A DNA stretch of 64,000 bases from Paracoccus aerodenitrificans. GTDB taxonomy: Bacteria > Pseudomonadota > Alphaproteobacteria > Rhodobacterales > Rhodobacteraceae. The position numbers and the translations under genes are program-made. The notes below the pieces were generated by a model. That model was not told the DNA's origin. It was given only the letters and a program-made list of their open reading frames with translations, and made no database searches. The stretch spans positions 434,001 through 498,000 of the forward strand of contig NZ_CP115784.1 of the NCBI RefSeq assembly GCF_027913215.1. Direction: 5' to 3'. How positions within the stretch are numbered: position 1 is the first letter of the stretch; every line of letters begins with the position of its first letter. This document shows, one piece after another, positions 1 through 8,777 of the stretch.

Positions 1-582
1 GCCTTCGTCAAGAAACACCTGATCGCCGACGAACATCAGATCGGGACTGGCTTCGACGAAGGGGCGGACGACCTCGTGATCGCCGAAACCGGCATCGGAT
101 TCGCCGTTGCCGACCGCTGCGGCGACCTCGTCGATGGTGGCGAATTCCAGCAATGTCGCGTCGCTTTCCGAGATATAGGCCGACTGCACCGTGCTGGTTT
201 GCGCGGCGACCACGCCGGAAAGGTCAGGCTCTTCGGTCACGGCGAAATAGGATGACGGCGCGGGCGGAATATAGCTTTCGGAAAAGCCGATGGATTCCTT
301 GCGCTCATTGGTGATGCTCATTGCGGCAAGAATGGCGTCGTAATTCCCCGAGACGAGGTTCGGGATGATCGAATCCCAGTCATTCTTGACCCAGACGCAC
401 TCAAGTTCGGCGCGGGCGCAGATCTCATTTCCGACAGCGATATCGAACCCGTCCAGATCGCCCGATTCATTCACGAGGTTATAGGGAGGATAGGCGCCTT
501 CCGAGGCCATGCGCACGGTCTGCGCATAAGCCCCTCCGGCGGTAACTGCCAGCAATGCGGCGGCAAGGGTAAGTTTTTTCAT
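1..582 (-). CDS. Polar amino-acid ABC transporter substrate-binding protein (partial, C-terminus outside window)
   Basis: Reading from 582 toward 1, the protein opens with a typical Sec signal peptide (MKKLTLAAALL..., cleavage expected after GGAYA). It continues into a solute-binding protein family 3 domain, with the region IRMASEGAYPPYN-like and the stretch DGFDIAVGNEICARAELEC that is characteristic of periplasmic binding proteins for polar amino acids. The frame stays open to the window edge, so the C-terminal part is missing. An AGGAG ribosome-binding site lies just upstream of the start. The gene follows the ATP-binding subunit by 19 nt on the same strand, so it is co-transcribed with it. 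The ligand cannot be told from the sequence; the nearby gamma-glutamyl/polyamine-type genes are divergent and only suggest a nitrogenous compound. Confidence 0.88.
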   Translation of the reverse strand, partial: MKKLTLAAALLAVTAGGAYAQTVRMASEGAYPPYNLVNESGDLDGFDIAVGNEICARAELECVWVKNDWDSIIPNLVSGNYDAILAAMSITNERKESIGFSESYIPPAPSSYFAVTEEPDLSGVVAAQTSTVQSAYISESDATLLEFATIDEVAAAVGNGESDAGFGDHEVVRPFVEASPDLMFVGDQVFLDEG

Positions 583-601
583 CGTCTTCTCCTGTTGGTA
601 A

Positions 602-1387
602 TCAGTTCGCCATGCTGGCGCTAAGAAACTGGCGCAGCCGGTCGGTTTTCGGTGCGCCGAAGACCTGATCGGGCGGACCTTCTTCTTCGATCCGTCCCTG
701 ATGCAGGAATACGACATGGTCGCTGACATCTGCGGCAAGCCGCATGTCATGTGTGACCAGAATCATGGTGCGATGCTCGGCGGCAAGATCGCGGATGACT
801 TTCACCACCTCCTGCTGCAATTCCGGGTCAAGAGCACTTGTCGGTTCGTCGAACAGCAGAGCCATCGGCTCCATGCACAGGGCGCGGGCAATCGCGGCGC
901 GTTGCTGCTGTCCGCCCGAAAGCTGCGCCGGCCAGGCATCCGCCTTGTTGCCGATACCGACCTTGTCCAGCAAGGCCCGGGCGCGTTGTTCGACCTCGGC
1001 ACGGGGTTGGCCCAGAACGGTCACGGGCGCTTCCATCACGTTCTGAAGGATCGTCATATGCGCCCAGAGATTGAATTGCTGAAACACCATCGCCAGCCTT
1101 GTCCGCATCCGGCTGACCTGATGTTTATCCGCAGGCACACGGGCGGAATCCGTGCCTTTCCAGCGCACCGGCTCTCCGTCGAAGATGATATCGCCTTTCT
1201 GGCTGTTTTCCAGAAGGTTACAGCAGCGCAGCAAGGTCGATTTGCCGGACCCCGAAGATCCGATAAGGCTGACCACATGCCCGCGAGGCGCTGTCAGCGA
1301 CACGCCTTTCAGCACCTCCAATTCGCCATATGCCTTGTGCAGGCCGCGAATCTGGATCACCGGTGAGTTTTCAATTCTGTCATTCAT
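602..1387 (-). CDS. Polar amino-acid ABC transporter ATP-binding protein
   Basis: This is the ATPase subunit that drives import of an amino acid by the neighbouring binding protein. It shows Walker A GSSGSGKST, the ABC signature LSGGQQQR, Walker B LLFDEP followed by TSALD, and the H-loop VTHDM, in the usual order for a PAAT-type (HisP/GlnQ-like) ATPase. About 261 aa from the chosen ATG (MNDRIEN). An in-frame ATG at 1444 would add 19 residues that are unlike the family, and neither start has a strong ribosome-binding site. The permease genes are not visible; they probably lie beyond position 1 after the binding protein. Confidence 0.9.
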   Translation of the reverse strand: MNDRIENSPVIQIRGLHKAYGELEVLKGVSLTAPRGHVVSLIGSSGSGKSTLLRCCNLLENSQKGDIIFDGEPVRWKGTDSARVPADKHQVSRMRTRLAMVFQQFNLWAHMTILQNVMEAPVTVLGQPRAEVEQRARALLDKVGIGNKADAWPAQLSGGQQQRAAIARALCMEPMALLFDEPTSALDPELQQEVVKVIRDLAAEHRTMILVTHDMRLAADVSDHVVFLHQGRIEEEGPPDQVFGAPKTDRLRQFLSASMAN

Positions 1388-1476
1388 GCTGCCGCGTATC
1401 TGGCGTGATTCCGATCCCGATTGCAACGCTTTCATGCGAAGCATAATCTGCGCTCAGGTAAAACCGGCGGTAAAAC

Positions 1477-2175
1477 ATGCAGATTGGCATTCTTCAATGT
1501 GGGCAGGCACCAGAGGCGCTGAAGGAACAGGCGGGCGATTATCCCGATATGTTCATGCGTCTGCTTGCGGGGCAGGGCTTCGATTTCCGCGTCTATCTTG
1601 TCGAGGAGATGCAGTTTCCCGAATCTGTCCGGGACGCGGAGGGCTGGCTTCTGACCGGCTCTCGCCACGGGGCCTATGAGCCGCATCTTTGGATTCCGCC
1701 GCTGGAGAAGTTCATCCGGGATGCTTACGACGCCTCGGTTCCGATGGTGGGGATCTGTTTCGGTCACCAGATCATCGCTCAGGCGCTTGGCGGCAAGGTC
1801 GAGAAATTCAGCGGAGGCTGGTCGGTCGGGGCGCAGCAATATGATTTCGACGGCGAGACGGTGACACTGAACGCATGGCATCAGGATCAGGTGACGATTC
1901 GCCCGGACAGCGCCGTCATCGCCGGAAGCAGCGGGTTCTGCGACAATGCGGCGCTGATCTATCCGGGTCATGCCTATACCGTGCAGGCGCATCCCGAGTT
2001 CAACGACGCATTCGTTCGGGGCCTGATCGAGACACGCGCGAAAGGTGTTGTCCCCGACGATCTGCTGGATCAGGCAATATCGCGAATGGGAGGTCATCGC
2101 GACAGCACACGCATTGCCGACCAGATCGCGGCATTCTTCCGCGCGGCGGATGTTCAGCGGGAAGGAACCGCCTGA
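1477..2175 (+). CDS. Class I glutamine amidotransferase (GuaA/PuuD-like)
   Basis: A stand-alone class I amidotransferase of 232 aa. The nucleophile elbow GICFGHQ holds the catalytic Cys, and the downstream HPEF motif holds the catalytic His with the nearby acidic residue. Such domains hydrolyse glutamine or gamma-glutamyl amides. It overlaps the next gene by one base (TGATG), and the following genes are a PaiB-like protein, a glutamine-synthetase-like ligase and an FAD oxidoreductase. By analogy with the Puu pathway of E. coli, where PuuD cleaves gamma-glutamyl-GABA, it may release a product from a gamma-glutamylated amine. That role is inferred from context; the domain call is firm. Confidence 0.85.
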   Translation: MQIGILQCGQAPEALKEQAGDYPDMFMRLLAGQGFDFRVYLVEEMQFPESVRDAEGWLLTGSRHGAYEPHLWIPPLEKFIRDAYDASVPMVGICFGHQIIAQALGGKVEKFSGGWSVGAQQYDFDGETVTLNAWHQDQVTIRPDSAVIAGSSGFCDNAALIYPGHAYTVQAHPEFNDAFVRGLIETRAKGVVPDDLLDQAISRMGGHRDSTRIADQIAAFFRAADVQREGTA

Positions 2176-2783
2176 TGTATTGCCCGCCCGCATTCGCCGA
2201 AACCCGGCCCGAGGTGCTTAAGGCGCTGATCCGCAGCAACCCGCTTGGATTGCTGATCACGGCAGGTCCCTCTGGCCCGGTGGCGAATCCGGTGCCGTTT
2301 CAGCTTGGCCCCGACGGGGTGCTTCGCGCCCATCTGGCGCGGGCCAATCCGCAGCTTGGCGAACTGGAAGCTGCATCTGACGTGCTGGTGGTGTTTCAGG
2401 GCGAGCAAAGCTACATCAGCCCCGGCTGGTACGCCACGAAAAAGGAAACTGGCAAGGTGGTGCCGACCTGGAATTATCTGATGGTCCAGGCTAGGGGGCA
2501 GGCTCGGCTGACCAGCGATGCAGAGTGGCTGCGGGCTCAGATCGGCGCTCTGACCGATCTGATGGAGCATGACCGCAGCGAGCCGTGGGAGGTCTCAGAT
2601 GCGCCGGAGAGCTTCATTGCCTCGCAGCTTCGCGGTATCGTCGGCCTTGAGATCGGGGTGACGGATGTGCGCGGCAAATGGAAGGCGGGCCAGAACAGGT
2701 CTCAGCCGGATCGTGACGGCGTGGCACAGGCGCTTGGGGCAACTCATCCGGGGTTGTCGGTGGCCGCAATGGGGGATTCATGA
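2175..2783 (+). CDS. FMN-binding negative transcriptional regulator family (PaiB-like)
   Basis: The protein of 202 aa starts MYCPPAF at the ATG overlapping the previous stop. It has the PaiB-family features: the N-terminal PPAF segment, GLLITAGPSGPVANPVPF in a split-barrel flavin-binding fold, and the signature around YISPGWYATK followed by VPTWNY. In Bacillus the family is named for a protein that affects sporulation and degradative enzyme genes; other members are simple flavin-binding proteins. Placement between an amidotransferase and a glutamine-synthetase-like ligase suggests a role, regulatory or enzymatic, in polyamine or amine catabolism. It overlaps the next gene by 4 nt (ATGA). Confidence 0.85.
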   Translation: MYCPPAFAETRPEVLKALIRSNPLGLLITAGPSGPVANPVPFQLGPDGVLRAHLARANPQLGELEAASDVLVVFQGEQSYISPGWYATKKETGKVVPTWNYLMVQARGQARLTSDAEWLRAQIGALTDLMEHDRSEPWEVSDAPESFIASQLRGIVGLEIGVTDVRGKWKAGQNRSQPDRDGVAQALGATHPGLSVAAMGDS

Positions 2784-4138
2784 AGCCTGACTGGCTGGAA
2801 AAAGCACCGGAGGCGGCACAGGAATATGTCGAGGGCCGCCGTCTGGATGAAGTCGAATGTATCGTATCTGACATTGCCGGAGTGGCGCGGGGCAAGGCGA
2901 TGCCTGCGTCGAAATTCGCGCGGCAGGATATGTTCTACTTGCCGAACTCGATCTTTCTTCAAACGATCACCGGAGAATGGGCGGATAACCCAAGCGGAGC
3001 TTTTACCGAGCCGGATATGATCCTCACGCCGGATTACTCTACCACGACTGCGGCTCCGTGGACGGCGGATTTCACCCTTCAGGTGATCCATGACGCATTC
3101 GATCAGCAGGGCCGGCCCGTTCCTGTCGCCCCCCGCAACGTGCTCAGGCGCGTGGTCGGGCTGTTCGAGGAAAAGGGCTGGAAGCCCATTGTCGCGCCCG
3201 AGATGGAGTTTTTCCTTGTCGCGCGGAATACCGATCCCAACCAGCCGATCATCCCGCCAATGGGCCGCACCGGCCGCCGCGCCGCAGCCAAACAAGCATA
3301 TTCGCTTTCAGCAGTGGATGAATATGGCAGGGTCATCGACGATATCTATGATTTCGCCGAGGCGCAGGGTTTCGAGATCGACGGAATTCTTCAGGAAGGC
3401 GGCGCAGGCCAGATCGAGATCAACCTCGCGCATGGCGACCCGGTTAGGCTGGCCGATGAGATCTTTTATTTCAAACGGATGATCCGCGAAGCCGCGCTGC
3501 GCCATGATTGTTATGCCACTTTCATGGCGAAGCCGATCGAGGGCGAACCCGGCTCGGCCATGCATATTCATCACTCGATCGTGGATATAGAAACCGGGCG
3601 CAATATCTTCTCGGATGAAAAGGGGCGCGAGGCTCCGGCGTTTCTGCATTTCATCGCCGGGATGCAGACCCATCTTCCGGCAGCCATCGCGTTACTCGCG
3701 CCTTATGTGAATTCATATCGTCGCTATGTCCCGGATTTCGCGGCTCCGATCAATCTGGAATGGGGGCGCGATAACCGCACGACCGGGCTGCGCGTCCCGA
3801 TTTCCGGGCCAGAGGCGCGGCGCGTTGAAAACCGTCTGGCAGGCATGGACTGCAATCCCTATCTGGGGATCGCCGCATCGCTGGCCTGCGGCTATCTGGG
3901 CCTCACCGAGGCGCTTGATCCGCGCCCCGAATGTATCGGGGATGCCTATATCTCGGAAGACGAGCTTCCCCTGACGCTTGGCGATGCGCTTGATCTGATG
4001 TCGGAAAGCGAACCGATGCAGCAGGTGCTGGGTGAGGAATTCGCAGCCGTATATGAGGCCGTGAAGCGGAATGAATATAAAGAGTTCCTTCAGGTCATTT
4101 CCCCCTGGGAACGCGAGCATCTGCTTCTTAACGTTTAG
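2780..4138 (+). CDS. Glutamine synthetase family protein, probable gamma-glutamyl-polyamine synthetase (PuuA-like)
   Basis: This 452-aa protein has the glutamine synthetase fold. The metal and glutamate ligands appear as EMEFFLV, GGAGQIEINLAHGD and KPIEGEPGSAMHIHHS, and the C-terminal active-site segment is RRVENRLAGMDCNPYL. True GlnA has a different N-terminal domain and a tyrosine adenylylation site that is not evident here. The family includes PuuA, which ligates glutamate to putrescine. It overlaps the upstream PaiB-like gene and is followed 29 nt later by a DAO-type oxidoreductase, the usual partner (PuuB) that oxidises gamma-glutamylated amines. The exact amine substrate is not determined by sequence. 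Confidence 0.87.
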   Translation: MKPDWLEKAPEAAQEYVEGRRLDEVECIVSDIAGVARGKAMPASKFARQDMFYLPNSIFLQTITGEWADNPSGAFTEPDMILTPDYSTTTAAPWTADFTLQVIHDAFDQQGRPVPVAPRNVLRRVVGLFEEKGWKPIVAPEMEFFLVARNTDPNQPIIPPMGRTGRRAAAKQAYSLSAVDEYGRVIDDIYDFAEAQGFEIDGILQEGGAGQIEINLAHGDPVRLADEIFYFKRMIREAALRHDCYATFMAKPIEGEPGSAMHIHHSIVDIETGRNIFSDEKGREAPAFLHFIAGMQTHLPAAIALLAPYVNSYRRYVPDFAAPINLEWGRDNRTTGLRVPISGPEARRVENRLAGMDCNPYLGIAASLACGYLGLTEALDPRPECIGDAYISEDELPLTLGDALDLMSESEPMQQVLGEEFAAVYEAVKRNEYKEFLQVISPWEREHLLLNV

Positions 4139-4167
4139 GCTGCGCCAACAGGCCCGGAGACCGTCTG

Positions 4168-5478
4168 GTGAATCTGCTTTTTTCCAATGACAGGCGCGGG
4201 GAATACCCGCCATCGGTCTATGCCGATCAGGTCACCCCGCTTCCGCCCTTCGCGTCGCTGTGGGGTGAGGCGCGGGCCGATATCTGCGTCGTTGGCGGCG
4301 GATATACCGGGCTGTCCGCCGCTCTGCATCTGGCAGAGGCGGGGTTCGATGTGATCCTTCTCGAAGCCCATCGCGTCGGCTTCGGGGCTTCGGGTCGAAA
4401 CGGGGGGCAACTCGGCTCTGGCTATAATCGCGATATGGAAGAGTTGCAGCGCATGGCCGGTCGCGATGTGGCGCAGACGCTCTGGAAAATGGCGGAGGAT
4501 GCCAAGCTTCTGGTTCGCGATCTGGCCCGGAAAAGCGGTGTAACGGTCCATGATGGCGTCGCCCATGCTTTCAGAAACTCTGCCGAACTGGATGAGGCCA
4601 GACGCCATGCCGCGCTGCTGGCAAAAGATTACCGTTATGATCGCATCGAGATTCTCGAAAAGCCCGAACTCCATGCGCTTTTGCCCTCGGAGACCTATTG
4701 CGGCGGAGAACTGGATCACGGCGCGGGCCATCTCAACCCGCTTGCGCTTGCGCTTGGTATGGCCCGGCTTGCCCATGAGGCGGGCGCGACCATCCATGAG
4801 ATGAGCCATGTCCACCATATCGATCTTTCGAAAACGGCTACCGGGAAGTCGATCATACAGACCGATACCGGGCGGGTGATCTGCGATCATGTCATTCTGG
4901 CCGGGAATGGCTATCTCGGCGGGCTGTCCCGCAAGGTCGCCGCGCGTGTCATGCCGCTGAATAATTTCATCGTGGCGACGGAACCTCTTGGGGACCGCGC
5001 GTCAAAGGTCCTGACGCGGAATATCGCGGTCCATGACACGAAATTCGTGGTGAATTACTGGCGGCTGGATGATGAGGGCCGGCTGATTTTCGGCGGGGGC
5101 GAGAATGTCAGCTATCGCTTCCCCCGTGACATCGCGGCCAAGGTGCGCAAGCCTCTGACGCAGATCTATCCCGGTCTTGAGGATGTCGCCTTCACCCATG
5201 CCTGGGGCGGAACGCTGGCTATTACCATGAACCGGATGCCCTGTTTCATCCGCCTCGGGCCGAATACGCTTTCGGCAAGCGGGTTCTCGGGGCACGGCGT
5301 GGCGCTTGCGGCGCTTGCGGGCAAGCAGATGGCCGAGGCGGTTGCCGGGCAGGCGGGCGGTTTCGATGTCATGGCCGCGCTGCCATCCCGGCCCTTTCCG
5401 GGAGGCGCGATGCTGCGATGGCCCCTGCTGGTTGCCGGGATGACATGGTACGCGATGCGCGACCGGCTGGGGGTCTGA
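4168..5478 (+). CDS. FAD-dependent oxidoreductase, gamma-glutamylputrescine oxidase-like (PuuB/OrdL)
   Basis: A 436-aa DAO-family flavoenzyme. The FAD-binding Rossmann motif VVGGGYTGLSAALHLAEAG is at about residues 38-56, followed by GFGASGRNGGQLGSG, the motif typical of gamma-glutamylputrescine oxidase and related proteins. The C-terminus carries GFSGHGVALA, which closes the FAD site. The start is a GTG with CGGAGA about 8 nt upstream. It is the last gene of the amidotransferase - PaiB - GS-like set and probably oxidises a gamma-glutamylated amine to an aldehyde; a dedicated aldehyde dehydrogenase (PuuC) is not present in the window. It is convergent with glmS, only 10 bp apart. Confidence 0.86.
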   Translation: MNLLFSNDRRGEYPPSVYADQVTPLPPFASLWGEARADICVVGGGYTGLSAALHLAEAGFDVILLEAHRVGFGASGRNGGQLGSGYNRDMEELQRMAGRDVAQTLWKMAEDAKLLVRDLARKSGVTVHDGVAHAFRNSAELDEARRHAALLAKDYRYDRIEILEKPELHALLPSETYCGGELDHGAGHLNPLALALGMARLAHEAGATIHEMSHVHHIDLSKTATGKSIIQTDTGRVICDHVILAGNGYLGGLSRKVAARVMPLNNFIVATEPLGDRASKVLTRNIAVHDTKFVVNYWRLDDEGRLIFGGGENVSYRFPRDIAAKVRKPLTQIYPGLEDVAFTHAWGGTLAITMNRMPCFIRLGPNTLSASGFSGHGVALAALAGKQMAEAVAGQAGGFDVMAALPSRPFPGGAMLRWPLLVAGMTWYAMRDRLGV

Positions 5479-5488
5479 TGGGCTTCGG

Positions 5489-7306
5489 TTACTCGACTGT
5501 CACCGATTTGGCGAGGTTTCGCGGCTGATCCACATCGGTGCCTTTTGCTACAGCGGTGTAATAGGCCAGATATTGCATCGGCACGGCATATATGATCGGC
5601 GCAAAGATGCCTCCGCCGGATGGCATGGTCAACGAGGCATAAACGCCGTCGCCGCCTTCTCTGATCCCTTCGCTGTCCGAGACCAGAATGACCTGACCGT
5701 GACGCGCCATGACTTCCTGCATGTTCGAAACCGTCTTTTCGAAAAGCGCATCGCGCGGGGCGACCACGACAACCGGCATATGCTGATCGATCAGGGCAAT
5801 CGGTCCATGCTTCAGCTCTCCGGAAGCATAGCCCTCTGCATGGATATAGCTGAGTTCCTTCAGCTTCAGCGCCCCCTCAAGCGCAACCGGGTAAAGCGGG
5901 CCGCGACCGAGGAACAGCACATCCTGAAACTCCGACAGCCAGCCCGAGAGGTGCCTGCATTCTTCGGCAGTGGTCAGCGCCTGATTGACAAGGGCAGGGA
6001 CAGAACGCAGATCGTCCAGATGCCGGGCCAGTTCCGCATCGCTCAGTCGGCCCCGATCCTGCGCGGCTTTCAGCGCCAGAACCGCCAGAACGGCAAGCTG
6101 ACAGGTGAAGGCTTTCGACGAGGCGACGCAGACCTCGATCCCGGCCAGGGTCGGCAGGGCGATATCGGTATCACGCGCGATGGCCGAGGTGCCGACATTG
6201 ACGACGCCGACAGTCTTTGCGACCTTGCCGCGAGCATAGTGGAGTGCTGCAAGCGTATCTGCGGTTTCGCCCGACTGGCTGACGAAAATCCCCCAGCTCC
6301 GGTCGGAAAGCGGTGGCTCGCGATACCGGAACTCAGAGGCGACATCGACATCGCAGGGCAGACCGGCAAGCTTCTCGAACCAGTATTTCGCCACATATCC
6401 GGCCAGATAGGCCGTCCCGCAGGCCACAATGGTCAGGCGGTCCACCTGAGAGAAATCCATTCCCTCGGGCAGAACGATGCGGTCATTCCTGATATAATGG
6501 TTCAGCACATCGCCCAGAACGGCAGGCTGCTGCGCGATTTCCTTGGCCATGAAGTGACGATAGCCGCCCTTGTCGATGACCGTGGCGCCGACATCTATCG
6601 TGGCGATCTCGCGATTGACCTGCCGGTTCGCGCTGTCGAAGATCTGGACGGAACTCCGCGTCAGAACGGCGTGATCGCCGTCTTCAAGATAGCTGACCCG
6701 GTCGGTGAACGGCGACAGCGCAATCGCGTCAGAGCCGATGAACATCTCATCATCGCCATGACCGACAGCCAGCGGGCTGCCTTGACGCGCGGCGATCATC
6801 AGGTCGCCTTCACCGTCAAACAGAAAGGCAAGTGCAAACGCTCCTTGTAGCCGGTTGAGCGTAGCGCGGGCGGCCTCAAGCGGGGACATGCCCTGATCGA
6901 GATGGCTTGCCGTCAGCATTGCCACGACCTCGGTATCGGTGTCGCTTTCGGCGATGTAACCGCTGCCGGACAGTTCTTCGCGCAATTCGCGGAAATTCTC
7001 GATAATGCCGTTATGGACCACGGCAACCTTGCCGCGCTGATGCGGGTGGGCATTCTCTTCGGTGGCTGCGCCGTGAGTGGCCCATCTTGTGTGGCCGATG
7101 CCCGAGCGCCCGGACAGCGGCTCATTGACCAGCCGGTCGGAAAGATTGACCAGCTTGCCGACGGCGCGGCGGCGGCGCAGATCGCCCCCGGCATCGATGG
7201 TCGCGACGCCCGCGCTGTCATAGCCGCGATATTCGAGCCGTTTCAGCGCCTCGACAAGCTGCGGCGCGACCTGATGCTGCCCGAGAATACCGATTATGCC
7301 ACACAT
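5489..7306 (-). CDS. glmS: Glutamine-fructose-6-phosphate aminotransferase (isomerizing)
   Basis: This 605-aa enzyme makes glucosamine-6-phosphate from fructose-6-phosphate and glutamine, the first step to UDP-GlcNAc. The protein must start MCGIIGI because Cys1 of the processed protein is the amidotransferase nucleophile; the longer open frame upstream overlaps glmU and is rejected. Other motifs are RLEYRGYDSAG, GHTRWATHG, the two SIS domains (SQSGETADTL at about residue 350) and the C-terminal PRNLAKSVTVE, which is nearly invariant in GlmS. It begins 4 bp after the glmU stop, forming a glmU-glmS operon. Confidence 0.97.
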   Translation of the reverse strand: MCGIIGILGQHQVAPQLVEALKRLEYRGYDSAGVATIDAGGDLRRRRAVGKLVNLSDRLVNEPLSGRSGIGHTRWATHGAATEENAHPHQRGKVAVVHNGIIENFRELREELSGSGYIAESDTDTEVVAMLTASHLDQGMSPLEAARATLNRLQGAFALAFLFDGEGDLMIAARQGSPLAVGHGDDEMFIGSDAIALSPFTDRVSYLEDGDHAVLTRSSVQIFDSANRQVNREIATIDVGATVIDKGGYRHFMAKEIAQQPAVLGDVLNHYIRNDRIVLPEGMDFSQVDRLTIVACGTAYLAGYVAKYWFEKLAGLPCDVDVASEFRYREPPLSDRSWGIFVSQSGETADTLAALHYARGKVAKTVGVVNVGTSAIARDTDIALPTLAGIEVCVASSKAFTCQLAVLAVLALKAAQDRGRLSDAELARHLDDLRSVPALVNQALTTAEECRHLSGWLSEFQDVLFLGRGPLYPVALEGALKLKELSYIHAEGYASGELKHGPIALIDQHMPVVVVAPRDALFEKTVSNMQEVMARHGQVILVSDSEGIREGGDGVYASLTMPSGGGIFAPIIYAVPMQYLAYYTAVAKGTDVDQPRNLAKSVTVE

Positions 7307-7310
7307 CGCG

Positions 7311-8672
7311 TCAGCCTTTTTTCGCTTTCTGCTCGCGCAGCGCCTGCATGATCCGGCGAGCAAGGCCGGGCTTGACCACCTGACGCGCCCGGCCAAGACC
7401 AAGCGCATCCGCCGGAACATCCTGCGTGATGACCGATCCCGATCCCGTCATCGCGTTATCCCCGATACTGACCGGCGCGACCAGCATCGTATCCGAGCCG
7501 ATGAAGCTGTTCCGCCCGATCTCGGTCCGGTGCTTCATCACGCCGTCATAATTGCAGGTCACCGTTCCCGCGCCGATATTCGTATGCTCACCGATATGCG
7601 CGTCGCCCAGATAGGTCAGATGACCGACCTTGACGCCCTCATCCAGCACGCTGTTCTTGATCTCGACGAAATTTCCGACATGGACATCGCCGCCCAGTTC
7701 GGCCCCCGGACGCAGCCTTGCAAAAGGTCCGACCGTGGCGCCCGTCGAGACATGGCAGCCCTCAAGATGGCTGAAACCCAGCACCTCGGCACCGCTTTCG
7801 ATGGTAACGCCCGGGCCGAAGACCACATTCGGGCCGATAATCGCATCGCGTCCGATATGCGTATCCAGAGCGAACCAGACAGTTTCAGGGACTGTCAGGG
7901 TCACGCCATCCTCAAGCGCCTGGCTGCGGCGGGAAGTCTGGAAAATGGCTTCGGCGCGAGCAAGCTCTGCGCGGCTGTTCACGCCAAGCGTTTCATCCTC
8001 ATGGCAGGTCACGACGGAAGCACGATGACCGGCTTCGCGTGCCATTCCGGGAATATCGGTCAGATAATATTCGCCTGACGCGTTGTCATTTCCGAGCGCC
8101 CCGATAAAGCGCCGCAGCAATCCGGCATCCGCCGCCATGACGCCGGAATTACACAGCCGGATGGCGCGGGTGGTTTCGTCCGCGTCCTTATACTCGACGA
8201 TCTTCTGAAGTGTCCCGTCATCTCCCGTGACCAGCCGGCCATAGCGGCCCGGATCGGCGGCCTCGAAACCCAGCACGACGACATCTGCGTCATGGCTTGC
8301 CAGTCCTGCGAGAGTGGCTTCGCTGATGAAGGGTGTGTCGCCATACAGCACGATGACGCGGCCATTGAAACCGTCCAGCAATGGCAGAGCCTGCGCGACA
8401 GCGTGACCCGTTCCAAGCTGTTCGGTCTGCAGGGCTATCTTCGCCTCGGGATCCAGCTTGCCGACGGCTTTCGTCACCGCTTCGGCGCCATGCCCGGCGA
8501 CGACGATCATCTGAGCCGGATCAAGGCTCCGTGCGGCAGCAAGCGCATGCCCGACCATCGGCACCGCACCGACCTTGTGCAGAACTTTCGGCAGGTCAGA
8601 TTTCATCCGGCTGCCCTGACCGGCCGCGAGGATAATCACGGCGATCTCGCCTTTTTCATGCTGTGCCGACAT
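7311..8672 (-). CDS. glmU: Bifunctional N-acetylglucosamine-1-phosphate uridyltransferase / glucosamine-1-phosphate acetyltransferase
   Basis: 453 aa. The N-terminal half is a nucleotidyltransferase with the signature LAAGQGSRMKSDLPKVLH near residue 15 and the uridyl-binding YGDTPF. The C-terminal half is a left-handed beta-helix built of hexapeptide repeats (IGRDAIIGPNVVFGPGVTI and onward), with the acetyltransferase segment NYDGVMKHRTEIG. Together they convert glucosamine-1-P to UDP-GlcNAc for peptidoglycan and LPS. It is the first gene of the glmU-glmS operon and is divergent from gph. A possible promoter in the 105-bp divergent gap is TTGCGG, 17 bp, CTAGAC on the minus strand, a weak match. 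Confidence 0.97.
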   Translation of the reverse strand: MSAQHEKGEIAVIILAAGQGSRMKSDLPKVLHKVGAVPMVGHALAAARSLDPAQMIVVAGHGAEAVTKAVGKLDPEAKIALQTEQLGTGHAVAQALPLLDGFNGRVIVLYGDTPFISEATLAGLASHDADVVVLGFEAADPGRYGRLVTGDDGTLQKIVEYKDADETTRAIRLCNSGVMAADAGLLRRFIGALGNDNASGEYYLTDIPGMAREAGHRASVVTCHEDETLGVNSRAELARAEAIFQTSRRSQALEDGVTLTVPETVWFALDTHIGRDAIIGPNVVFGPGVTIESGAEVLGFSHLEGCHVSTGATVGPFARLRPGAELGGDVHVGNFVEIKNSVLDEGVKVGHLTYLGDAHIGEHTNIGAGTVTCNYDGVMKHRTEIGRNSFIGSDTMLVAPVSIGDNAMTGSGSVITQDVPADALGLGRARQVVKPGLARRIMQALREQKAKKG

Positions 8673-8777
8673 ACTGCCCGTATTCTGTTCTGTTTCTTTT
8701 CACCTCGCGGTCTAGCCTCAGTCAGGGTATTGCCGCAAGCACCCGCAGCATCACAGCTTCTGACGAAAGGTTACAAA

